A stretch of DNA of 6,112 nucleotides, from the NCBI GenBank assembly GCA_945869935.1, contig CAMBSA010000130.1:1-6112 (forward strand). Reading direction: 5' to 3'. This document shows positions 1 through 5,623 of this stretch, piece after piece. Position 1 is the first letter of the stretch. Each line of letters starts with the position of its first letter. Made by a program: the position numbers and the translations under genes. The notes beneath the pieces were generated by a model. That model was given only the letters and a program-made list of their open reading frames with translations. It made no database searches and was not told where the DNA came from. Origin of the DNA: Bordetella parapertussis (GTDB lineage: Bacteria > Pseudomonadota > Gammaproteobacteria > Burkholderiales > SG8-39).

Positions 1-833
1 CCAAGGTGCTCGCCTTCCCGCGCATCACGCCGCATCAGGACGGCGCGGGTGTGATCGACGCGGTGGGCGAGGGCGTGGCGAAAAGCCGCGTCGGCGAGCG
101 CGTGCTGATTTACATGGCGCAGTGGCAGCGCGGCGACGGCACTGCCGCCGAGTATTGCTGCCTGCCGTCGCAGTACGCAGTGCCGCTGCCGGCGAACTGC
201 GATTTCGTCACCGGCGCCTGCCTCGGGGTGCCCTGGCTCACCGCGCACTGGGCGCTCGCTGCCGACGGCCCGGTGAAGGGGCAGACGGTGCTTGTCGCCG
301 GCGGCACCGGCGCGGTGGGTTACTACGCGGTGCAGATTGCGAAGGCCTGGGGGGCGCGGGTGATCGCGACGGTCGGCAGCGCGCAGAAGGCTGGGGTGGC
401 CAAAGAGGCCGGCGCCGACGAGGTGATCGACTATCGCGCTGAAGACGTCGGCGCATGCGTGGGCGCGCTCACTGGCGGCCAGGGCGTGGATCGCCTGCTC
501 GAGGTGAACCTTGGCATGAACGCTGCGCTCCTGCCCGCGGTGATGAAAAAGGGCGGCGTGGTGGTGGTGTACGGCTCGACCAAACCCGAGGCGGTGATCC
601 TGCCCAACTGGGGCATCCGCAACCGCGCGCTGATCCGCTTTATCTACATGTACGAACTGCCGCCGGAGGAATACGTGGCCGCCTGGCGCGATTTCACCGC
701 GATGCAGACCGACGGGAAACTGAAACACTTGCCGATCCGCGAGTACACACTTGCGGATATTGCGTCTGCGCACGAGGCGGTTGAGGCGGGCAACAGCGGC
801 ACGCGCAACGTGGTGGTGCCGGTCAGGCCTTAG
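1..833 (+). CDS. NADPH:quinone reductase-like protein (zinc-independent MDR superfamily), 5' end missing
   Basis: The reading frame is open at the left edge, with in-frame codons from position 3, and ends at TAG 831-833. The GTG at 6 is an internal Val rather than a start. About 276 residues are visible; quinone oxidoreductases of this family usually have about 320-330, so roughly 50 N-terminal residues are missing. Counting from the codon at 6, a GroES-like part (DGAGVIDAVGEGV, 12-24) is followed by a Rossmann NADP-binding domain with the glycine motif AGGTGAVG (98-105), then VQIAK (109-113) and GADEVIDY (136-143). No zinc-ligand cysteine cluster is seen, which fits the QOR branch rather than alcohol dehydrogenase. 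Known members reduce quinones or enones with NADPH in the cytosol; the substrate here cannot be read from sequence. A strong terminator 21 bp after the stop separates it from the next genes. The family assignment is firm; the exact reaction is not. Confidence 0.9.
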   Translation, partial: KVLAFPRITPHQDGAGVIDAVGEGVAKSRVGERVLIYMAQWQRGDGTAAEYCCLPSQYAVPLPANCDFVTGACLGVPWLTAHWALAADGPVKGQTVLVAGGTGAVGYYAVQIAKAWGARVIATVGSAQKAGVAKEAGADEVIDYRAEDVGACVGALTGGQGVDRLLEVNLGMNAALLPAVMKKGGVVVVYGSTKPEAVILPNWGIRNRALIRFIYMYELPPEEYVAAWRDFTAMQTDGKLKHLPIREYTLADIASAHEAVEAGNSGTRNVVVPVRP

Positions 834-854
834 TTGTTGTTCTGACGCAATAAC

Positions 855-887
855 CCGCCCGGCAGGCATCCCCGGGCGGTCTTTTTT
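855..887 (+). terminator. Rho-independent terminator after the quinone reductase gene
   Basis: There is a perfect 8-bp G+C-rich stem: CCGCCCGG at 855-862 pairs with CCGGGCGG at 872-879. The loop is 9 nt, and six T's follow at 882-887 after a TC. It lies 21 bp downstream of the TAG at 831-833, so it very probably ends that transcript and makes the following genes a separate unit. Confidence 0.9.
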
Positions 888-921
888 ACGCTCGGCGCCG
901 GGCGGCCTGCGATAGCGGGCG

Positions 922-990
922 GCGCTTCGCGTAAGATTTGAACCCGGGATCCCACCCGCTTTTCCGATCACAACTCCTCAAGCGAAGCGC
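922..990 (+). repeat. 9-bp inverted repeat flanking the leader of the HtrA-like gene
   Basis: GCGCTTCGC at 922-930 is the exact reverse complement of GCGAAGCGC at 982-990, with 51 bp between the arms. The right arm lies two bases before the ATG at 993 and covers the only purine-rich stretch (AGCGAAG, 981-987) that could act as ribosome binding site. In RNA, pairing of the arms could mask the start. Each arm is made of common G+C-rich words, so chance is possible. Apart from this and the terminator, the 834-992 gap holds only a weak -10-like TAAGAT (932-937) without a matching -35. Confidence 0.4.
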
Positions 991-992
991 GC

Positions 993-1970
993 ATGGCCGA
1001 ATCCAGCAACTGGACTTTTCCGCACAACCTGCAGCCCGACGCGGACTCGCTCGCCTACGACCTCGACGCGGCGCTCGATTCGGTGGTGATGCTGCGTGCC
1101 GAAGTCCCCGAGGATGCCTTCACCGCGCAGACCCTTGGCACCGAGCGTATCGGCAACGGCGTGGTGATCCGCGAGGACGGCCTGATTCTCACCATCGGCT
1201 ACCTGATCACCGAAGCGGAATCCATCTGGCTCAGCACCAACTCGGGGGTGGTGGTGCCCGGGCATCCGCTCGCCTACGACGCGGCCACCGGTTTCGGCTT
1301 GGTGCTGCCGCTCGGTCGGCTCGGCGCGCCGATGCTGCAACGGGGGAGCGCGGCTTCGGTGTCGGTGGATGACGATGTGGTGGTCATTGGCCAGGGCAGG
1401 CGCATGCATTCGCTGAAAGCGTCCATCGTTGCCAAGCGCGAGTTCGTCGGTTACTGGGAATACCTGCTGGACGAAGCCCTCTTCACCGCGCCCGCGCATC
1501 CGCAGTGGGGCGGCACCGCGCTTGTCAATGCGCGGGGCGAACTCGTCGGCCTCGGATCGCTGCTGGTGCAGGAAGCGCGCGAGGAAGGCGAACAGTTGCA
1601 GGGCAACATGTTCGTGCCGGTGGACCTGCTTGCCCCGATTCTCGATGACATGCTCAAGTTCGGCCGCCGTGCGGCGCCGCCGCGGCCCTGGCTGGGCATG
1701 TACGCGGTGGATGTGGACGGCCATGTCGCGGTCAGCGGTCTGGCCGACGGCGCACCCGCGGCGCGCGCCGGCATCCGCAAGGGCGACCTGCTGATGCAAG
1801 TCGGCGGCGCGAAGGTGAAGAACGTGGCCGACCTGTTCCGCAAGGTCTGGGCGACCGGGCCCGCGGGCACCGACATTGCATTCGTTGTCGGGCGCAAGGG
1901 CTCCGCGATCAAGGTCTCCGTGCGCAGCGCCGACCGCAACGGCCTGATGAAAAAGCCGCAGCTTCACTAG
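993..1970 (+). CDS. HtrA/S1C-like protein with PDZ domain, catalytic triad lost (pseudoprotease)
   Basis: This 325-residue protein has the trypsin-like fold signature of HtrA/Deg proteins: GNGVVIREDGLILT (54-67), matching the family's G-S-G-V-I-I-D-x-x-G-Y-I-L-T, and WGGTALVNARGELVG (172-186), matching N-S-G-G-P-L-V-N-x-x-G-x-V-V-G. A PDZ domain follows at about 232-315 (RPWLGM, then GAPAARAGIRKGDLLMQVGG). The active residues are absent: the His position is Tyr70 (TIGYLI against TNNHVV), the Asp position is Gly100, and the Ser position is Trp172. No signal peptide or membrane anchor is seen, unlike DegP or DegS, so it should be cytosolic. ATG 993 is the natural start, although its ribosome site is weak. 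It lies 34 bp before the redox-cyclase gene and is probably cotranscribed with it. From memory, similar triad-less proteins keeping the GYLITEAE and WGGTAL motifs occur in other Burkholderiales, so the loss may be ancestral and functional (binding or scaffolding). It is often annotated as a serine protease; peptidase activity is not supported here. Confidence 0.85.
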   Translation: MAESSNWTFPHNLQPDADSLAYDLDAALDSVVMLRAEVPEDAFTAQTLGTERIGNGVVIREDGLILTIGYLITEAESIWLSTNSGVVVPGHPLAYDAATGFGLVLPLGRLGAPMLQRGSAASVSVDDDVVVIGQGRRMHSLKASIVAKREFVGYWEYLLDEALFTAPAHPQWGGTALVNARGELVGLGSLLVQEAREEGEQLQGNMFVPVDLLAPILDDMLKFGRRAAPPRPWLGMYAVDVDGHVAVSGLADGAPAARAGIRKGDLLMQVGGAKVKNVADLFRKVWATGPAGTDIAFVVGRKGSAIKVSVRSADRNGLMKKPQLH

Positions 1971-2004
1971 GCTGATTCGCGCTTCGACCGGACGCGCGAC
2001 CCCG

Positions 2005-3729
2005 ATGCCCCGTCAAGATAACGAACGCGCCATCAAGTCGGCGCGTCAAGATAACGAACGCGCCATCAAGTCGGCGCGTTTTGCCTTCACCCGCCGCGAC
2101 CTGAGGCTTGGTTCCGGCGTGGTGTTGTTCATCTATGTCACTTCGCATCTGGTCAATCACGCCCTCGGGCTTGTTTCGCTCGAGGTGGCGGAGACCGGAT
2201 TGCGAATTGCAGTCGGCTTCTGGCACAGCCTGCCGGGCACGCTGCTGCTCTACGGCGCGGCGGCGGCGCATCTCGCGCTCGCGTTTCTCGCGGTGTACGA
2301 ACGGCGCACGCTGCGCATCCCTCCCGCCGAGGTCTTGCGCGTTGCGCTCGGCTTCGGCATTCCGATGCTGCTGATCGGCCACGCGGTGGCGACGCGCCTT
2401 GCCTTCGAGGTCTACGGCCATGCGGTCGAGTACACACGGATCGTGCACAACCTGTGGAGTTCCGACAACGAAGGCCGGCAACTCGCGCTGCTCGCCCCCG
2501 GTTGGCTGCATGGCTGTCTCGGGCTGTACTTCGCCTTTGGTCACCGGCCGCTGTGGCAGCGCGGCCGGTATGTGCTTTTCGGGCTTGCCGTATTGCTGCC
2601 GGTGCTCTCGGGACTCGGCTTCGTCGCGATGGCCCGCGAGATCGCGGTCCTGGCGGCCGATCCGGCCTGGGTGGTGGTCAAGGGCGGCGTGCCCGAACTG
2701 GCCGAGCGTTTGATGGTCGGGCGCACACGCGACACGCTGGTGCTGGGGTACCTGCTCATGCTTGGTGCGGTGTTCGGGGCACGCGAAATCCGGCGGCTTG
2801 TCGAACGCGGCCGTCGTTCCACGGTGTCCATCGATTATCCCGGGCGCAGCGTGAGCGTGCCGCGCGGCTGGTCGGTGCTCGAGGCGAGCCGCAGCTTTCG
2901 CATTGCGCACGCATCGATGTGCGGCGGACGCGCGCGCTGCTCCACCTGCCGGGTGCGCATCACCGCCGGTGCGGAGCATTGTCCGGAACCGCGCGCGGAC
3001 GAGAGCGCGACACTGGCGCGCATCGGGGCCGCCCGGGATGTAAGGCTTGCCTGCCAGTTGCGGCCGCGCGGGGACATCGCGCTGCTGCCGCTGGTGCAGG
3101 CGGAGATGGAGCCGGGCGCGCCCGCGTTCTCGTCGCCGGTCATCGAACGTGAACTTGCGCTGCTCACCGCCGAACTGGTGAACCGGCAGGCGCTGCTTGC
3201 AGATCGCCTGCCGCAGGACACGCTCTACCTGCTTGGCCTGTATTCGGAAGCGCTGGGCGGCGCGGTTCGCGCGCACGGCGGCCGCCTGACCGGCATTGCG
3301 GGCGAGAAGATATGCGCGGTGTTCGGCGCGCAGACGGATGCACGCACCGCCTCTCGACAGGCGATTGCGGCGCTTGCCGCGATCGAACTCGCGCTTGAGC
3401 GCCTGAATGCGAGGCTCGAGCGCGAATGGGGACGCACGGCAGTGGTGGCGCTCAGCCTGCATGCCGGGGCGGCGGCGATCGGCGCGATCGGCGGCGGTGA
3501 CGCGCCGGCCTGGGCGGTGGCCGGAGGGGCCGCAGATGTCGCCGAACGAATCGCGATGGAACTTCGCAGGCGCGCGCGCGACCCGCATCAACCCCGGATC
3601 GCGATATCGGATGCGGTGCTCGAGGCCGCGGGCATCGGGCCGGTCGATGCGGTGGGGGAGTTTCCCGACGGTGTGCGAGTGTTTCGAAGTGTAAAGTCGC
3701 TGGCGGATGGCTCGGCCGCGACGCGATAA
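2005..3729 (+). CDS. Membrane diheme-B / [2Fe-2S] ferredoxin / class III nucleotide-cyclase fusion (CyaC-like redox sensor)
   Basis: 574 residues in three parts. (a) About 34-262 form six hydrophobic segments resembling succinate dehydrogenase/fumarate reductase cytochrome b anchors. Histidines suitable as haem ligands lie in or near the helices (His48 and His52 in SHLVNHALGL, His74, His89, His126, His169, His180). (b) About 272-362 form a [2Fe-2S] ferredoxin domain with Cys306, Cys312, Cys315 (C-x5-C-x2-C) and Cys350. (c) About 380-565 form a class III cyclase homology domain (GEKICAVFG 433-441, SLHAGAAAIGAIG 484-496, VAGGAADVAERI 505-516). The architecture matches the redox-controlled adenylate cyclase CyaC of Sinorhizobium meliloti, where the membrane diheme domain responds to quinones. 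The catalytic part is unusual: the metal aspartates align with Glu390 and Glu434, the adenine-selecting Lys is absent, and the transition-state Asn is Asp511, while Arg515 is kept. Activity is therefore uncertain. The N terminus carries an exact 11-residue duplication. No clear Shine-Dalgarno and no better in-frame start are seen. The gene is flanked by the pseudo-HtrA and redox genes. Confidence 0.85.
   Translation: MPRQDNERAIKSARQDNERAIKSARFAFTRRDLRLGSGVVLFIYVTSHLVNHALGLVSLEVAETGLRIAVGFWHSLPGTLLLYGAAAAHLALAFLAVYERRTLRIPPAEVLRVALGFGIPMLLIGHAVATRLAFEVYGHAVEYTRIVHNLWSSDNEGRQLALLAPGWLHGCLGLYFAFGHRPLWQRGRYVLFGLAVLLPVLSGLGFVAMAREIAVLAADPAWVVVKGGVPELAERLMVGRTRDTLVLGYLLMLGAVFGAREIRRLVERGRRSTVSIDYPGRSVSVPRGWSVLEASRSFRIAHASMCGGRARCSTCRVRITAGAEHCPEPRADESATLARIGAARDVRLACQLRPRGDIALLPLVQAEMEPGAPAFSSPVIERELALLTAELVNRQALLADRLPQDTLYLLGLYSEALGGAVRAHGGRLTGIAGEKICAVFGAQTDARTASRQAIAALAAIELALERLNARLEREWGRTAVVALSLHAGAAAIGAIGGGDAPAWAVAGGAADVAERIAMELRRRARDPHQPRIAISDAVLEAAGIGPVDAVGEFPDGVRVFRSVKSLADGSAATR
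2011..2079 (+). repeat. Exact 33-bp tandem duplication, two copies, in frame
   Basis: Positions 2011-2043 and 2044-2076 are identical, and three more bases (CGT, 2077-2079) begin a third copy. The unit encodes RQDNERAIKSA, repeated at residues 3-13 and 14-24 of the cyclase fusion, just before the first membrane helix. Because 33 is a multiple of three, the frame is kept. Perfect identity, including third positions, points to a recent slippage event or to an assembly artefact. Confidence 0.95.
2057..2082 (+). other. Hairpin at the repeat edge, followed by a short T run
   Basis: AACGCGCC at 2057-2064 pairs perfectly with GGCGCGTT at 2073-2080 around an 8-nt loop, and the T's run to 2082. The first repeat copy forms a 7-bp version (2025-2031 with 2040-2046) across the repeat junction. 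It could be a weak attenuator-like or translation-slowing element at the start of the cyclase gene. The T tract is short, so termination is doubtful. The hairpins may also have promoted the duplication. Confidence 0.35.
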
Positions 3730-3753
3730 TTCACCGATTGAGTTCAACACCCC

Positions 3754-3757
3754 GGAG
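3754..3757 (+). promoter_or_regulatory. Ribosome binding site of the PepSY-like gene
   Basis: GGAG at 3754-3757 lies 6 nt before the ATG at 3764. It is among the clearest Shine-Dalgarno sequences in this gene run and supports 3764 as the original start of the interrupted PepSY-like gene. Confidence 0.6.
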
Positions 3758-3763
3758 CCCGAA

Positions 3764-4039
3764 ATGAAACGCATCGTCCTCGCCGGTCTTGCCGCCGGCA
3801 TGTTCGCCGCTATCCCTGCCCACGCCACCGGCCTTGCCACCTGCGACTCCGGGCCGCGCGAAACCTGGCAGGCGTAGGAAAAGCTGGAACAGATGCTGAA
3901 GGAGCGTGGCTGGCAGATCCGCCTCGTGAAAATCGACGGCGGCTGCTACGAGGTGTACGCGTTCAACGAAAAGGGCGAGCGCGTCGAGGCGTATTTCCAT
4001 CCGAAGACGCTCGCGCCGGTGCCGACCAGTCGGCAATAG
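3764..4039 (+). pseudogene. Small exported PepSY-like protein gene interrupted by an in-frame TAG
   Basis: From ATG 3764 the frame encodes a signal peptide (MKRIVLAGLAAGMFAAIPAHA, predicted cut after AHA at residue 21), then TGLATCDSGPRETWQA. It meets TAG at 3875-3877 (codon 38), then continues in the same frame with EKLEQMLKERGWQIRLVKID, a CYEVYAF segment, EKGERVEAYFHPKTLAP and TSRQ to TAG 4037-4039. The downstream part has the PepSY-like pattern seen in small periplasmic proteins next to cytochrome b561 genes: amphipathic helix, then x-V-K-x-D-G-G-C-Y-E-V-Y, then an acidic/basic strand and a Y-F-H-P-x-T motif. Family relatives usually read through this point without a stop. A single C-to-T change (CAG, Gln, to TAG) would explain it. 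TAG also ends the reductase, the HtrA-like gene and this gene, so amber recoding is unlikely. An in-frame ATG at 3893 could restart translation but would lack the signal peptide. The cause may be true decay, a suppressed mutation or a base-calling error. Confidence 0.8.
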
Positions 4040-4061
4040 ACGAGCGCAATGAACGCACGTG

Positions 4062-4619
4062 ATGAATGAGGGCGATGTAGGGGCGCCTCCGGTAAAGGTC
4101 TGGGACCCGCTGGTCCGCATCGGCCACTGGGCGCTGGTGCTGTGCGTGGCGGCTGCCTGGATCACAAGCGAGGGCGGGCATGTCTGGCACGAGCGCCTCG
4201 GCTACGCGACGCTCGCGATCGTCGCGGTTCGCGCGTTTTGGGGTTTTGTCGGTCCGCGTTACGCGCGGTTTGCGCAGTTCGTGCGTGCGCCCTCGGTGAC
4301 GCTCGCGTATGCAAGCAAGGCTCTGGCGGGGGCCGAACCGCGACATATCGGACACAACCCGCTCGGCGGCTGGATGATCGTGGCGCTTATCGTGTGCGTG
4401 ATTCTCACCGGCGCAAGCGGCTGGCTTTTCACCACCGATGCCTTCTGGGGCGTGGAGTGGGTGGAGGAGGTGCATGAATTCTTCGCCAATGCGCTTCTTG
4501 CGCTTGCCGGGCTGCATATCGCGGGCGTGGTGTTCGTGTCCGTCCGGCATGGGGAAAATCTCGCCGCGGCGATGCTGAACGGAAAAAAGCGCGCGCCCGG
4601 GCCGGGCGACGTTTCCTGA
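4062..4619 (+). CDS. Cytochrome b561 family membrane protein (di-haem b, four helices)
   Basis: 185 residues from ATG 4062; a GTG one codon earlier (4059) is possible, but ATG is preferred. Counted from 4062, four hydrophobic segments lie near 21-37, 48-64, 102-123 and 139-162. Likely haem b ligands are His22 (RIGHWALV), His43 (VWHERLGY), His138 (EVHEFFAN) and His152 (AGLHIAGVV). The short motif GHNPLGG (97-103) before helix three is typical of bacterial b561/Ni-Fe-hydrogenase b-type cytochromes. Such proteins move electrons between membrane quinone and periplasmic or cytosolic partners. The true partner is unknown here; no hydrogenase genes are seen. It starts 22 bp after the interrupted PepSY gene, and PepSY plus b561 is a recurrent pair in proteobacteria. 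It follows the haem/2Fe-2S cyclase, which suggests a shared redox function. The next gene's ribosome site overlaps this stop codon. Confidence 0.9.
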   Translation: MNEGDVGAPPVKVWDPLVRIGHWALVLCVAAAWITSEGGHVWHERLGYATLAIVAVRAFWGFVGPRYARFAQFVRAPSVTLAYASKALAGAEPRHIGHNPLGGWMIVALIVCVILTGASGWLFTTDAFWGVEWVEEVHEFFANALLALAGLHIAGVVFVSVRHGENLAAAMLNGKKRAPGPGDVS

Positions 4620-4623
4620 GGGG
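4618..4623 (+). promoter_or_regulatory. Ribosome binding site overlapping the b561 stop codon
   Basis: GAGGGG at 4618-4623 starts inside the TGA (4617-4619) of the cytochrome gene and lies 4 nt before ATG 4628. This arrangement favours translational coupling of the two genes and fixes the start of the DehI-like gene. Confidence 0.65.
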
Positions 4624-4627
4624 CGGC

Positions 4628-5461
4628 ATGAGTACGGGGCCGACGCCTGCCTATCTTGCGGAGATCACGACCGAAGCGGCGACCGGCGAGATTGCCCGCA
4701 TCTACGAAGACATACGGCGCCTCACCGGGGGCCCGCTGGTGGCACTGATCTATCGCCATCTTGCGACCCTCCCGGGCGCGCTGGAAGCGGTGTGGCAGGC
4801 GGTGTCGCCTCTTCTTGGCAGCGGTGAACTGCAGGAAGGCGCCTGGCAGATCGCGCGCGGCGCCTGGGACGGGCCGGTTCCCGTGTCAGGGGCGGGCGTA
4901 CAGGCGCTGGCGGCGCAGGATCGGCGACGCGCCTGCGATGTGATCGACGCCTATAACCGCGCGAACCCGGTCAATTACGCGGTGGTCTGTGTGCTTCGCG
5001 CGTCGCGACGGACCGCGAGCGGCGGGCGCAGGGCACGTGAAGCGGCAAGCGCGTGGACGCCGCCCCGTCGCATCCCATCGATTGCGCCAATACCGGCAAT
5101 GGATGCGCTCGATGGCCGAACCCGGCCGTGGGTTGACCTGTTCGCGAAAGCCGCGGCGCCGGGTGAACCGGTGCTCGTTCCTACGCTGTACCGGCATATC
5201 GCCCATTGGCCGGCCGTTCTGGAACTCGCTGCGCGGGAGGTTGCACCGCGTTTGCATCGCGGCAGCTTCGATCCCGCTATCCGCCGATTCGAGGCGGATC
5301 TCGCGGGTTTCGCCGCCGCCACGGTGCGCCAGCACGGGACGGTCATCGACGCATCGCTGATGACGCCTGCGCTGGACGAGGTGCTGGTCCGGTTCGCGGC
5401 GGTCATCCCGGAACTGGTCGTGGTGGGCCATTTCCTGCGCGCGGTGCTCGAACCGGACTGA
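4628..5461 (+). CDS. DehI-family (2-haloacid dehalogenase-like) protein, function uncertain
   Basis: 277 residues, no signal peptide or membrane segment, so cytosolic. The chain has two related halves: LIYRHLATLPGALE (40-53) and TLYRHIAHWPAVLE (187-200) occupy equivalent places, as in the internally repeated all-helical DehI fold. Other family resemblances are GEIARIYEDIRR (20-31) and DAYNRANPVNYAVV (107-120), matching the Asn-containing A-F-N-x-x-N-P-K-Y segment of Pseudomonas DehI, including its catalytic-site Asn. In my by-eye alignment the catalytic Asp of DehI, just before F-Q-A-L-A-N-W-P, falls on Leu188, so hydrolytic removal of halide is not assured. The linker at about 125-165 is rich in Arg, Ala and Pro and poorly conserved-looking. 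Many such distant members are auto-annotated as haloacid dehalogenase without evidence. It lies 8 bp after the b561 gene and ends the gene run. The family call is moderately sure; the reaction is unknown. Confidence 0.65.
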   Translation: MSTGPTPAYLAEITTEAATGEIARIYEDIRRLTGGPLVALIYRHLATLPGALEAVWQAVSPLLGSGELQEGAWQIARGAWDGPVPVSGAGVQALAAQDRRRACDVIDAYNRANPVNYAVVCVLRASRRTASGGRRAREAASAWTPPRRIPSIAPIPAMDALDGRTRPWVDLFAKAAAPGEPVLVPTLYRHIAHWPAVLELAAREVAPRLHRGSFDPAIRRFEADLAGFAAATVRQHGTVIDASLMTPALDEVLVRFAAVIPELVVVGHFLRAVLEPD

Positions 5462-5505
5462 GCACGGCGTCAGCGGTGCGATGGCGCGGCTCGTCGGAAA
5501 GTGGG

Positions 5506-5534
5506 TTGAAAGAATTCCGCGGGTCGCCGAGAAT
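5506..5534 (+). promoter_or_regulatory. Candidate sigma70-type promoter for the Bug binding-protein gene
   Basis: TTGAAA at 5506-5511 (5 of 6 matches to TTGACA) is separated by exactly 17 bp from GAGAAT at 5529-5534 (4 of 6 matches to TATAAT). It would start a transcript near 5541 with a leader of about 95 nt. It sits in the only sizeable gap before the downstream gene. The -10 match is modest, so this is a candidate only. Confidence 0.4.
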
Positions 5535-5546
5535 GCGGGACACAGA

Positions 5547-5610
5547 GCCGCTCAAGAGCGGCCACCCTTGGTCACGCTGACCGAGTCCGATCCACGCTGC
5601 ATCAAGCAGC
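5547..5610 (+). other. Three consecutive small inverted repeats in the leader of the Bug gene
   Basis: Three hairpins lie in a row: GCCGCTC/GAGCGGC (5547-5553 and 5556-5562), GGTCA/TGACC (5570-5574 and 5578-5582) and GCTGC/GCAGC (5596-5600 and 5606-5610). The 8-bp word CCGAGTCC also occurs twice, at 5581-5588 and 5613-5620. No T run follows any of them, so they do not look like an intrinsic terminator. They could be a structured 5' leader, a Rho-dependent end of the upstream unit, or operator half-sites. The first, a near-perfect palindrome with a 2-bp centre, is the most operator-like and lies just past the predicted transcription start. Confidence 0.4.
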
Positions 5611-5623
5611 GCCCGAGTCCAAA

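Noticed and set aside
937..952. TTTGAACCCGGGATCC as a possible tRNA T-arm remnant or attachment site
   Set aside because: There is no matching acceptor, anticodon or D-arm around it, and no integrase or second copy in the window.
932..966. A sigma70 promoter using TAAGAT (932-937) or TTGAAC (938-943) before the HtrA-like gene
   Set aside because: TAAGAT has no -35 match at 15-19 bp upstream, and TTGAAC has no -10 match downstream (TTTCCG at 961-966). The promoter of this run is therefore not identified.
978..1967. A 329-codon open frame on the - strand opposite the HtrA-like gene
   Set aside because: Low-complexity His/Arg/Ala composition and complete overlap with a gene showing HtrA and PDZ motifs make it a codon-bias shadow.
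2454..3152. A 232-codon + strand frame inside the cyclase gene
   Set aside because: It is an out-of-frame overlap with Arg/Ala-rich composition and no domain; the region codes for the membrane and ferredoxin domains in the other frame.
1909..3840. A 643-codon open frame on the - strand opposite the cyclase gene
   Set aside because: Its translation is rich in Arg, His, Ala and Gln with no recognisable domain, and it mirrors the + strand gene. Long antisense frames are expected in G+C-rich DNA, and the + strand frame carries clear family motifs.
4059..4061. GTG 4059 as the start of the b561 gene
   Set aside because: An ATG follows immediately at 4062 in the same frame and is the more usual choice. 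Neither has a clear Shine-Dalgarno, so the one-residue difference remains open but minor.
3763..4165. - strand open frames (3731-4165 and 3963-4550) as an alternative use of the interrupted PepSY and b561 region
   Set aside because: The + strand has a ribosome site, a signal peptide and a continuous PepSY-like frame on both sides of one TAG, followed by an intact b561. The - strand translations show no family motif.
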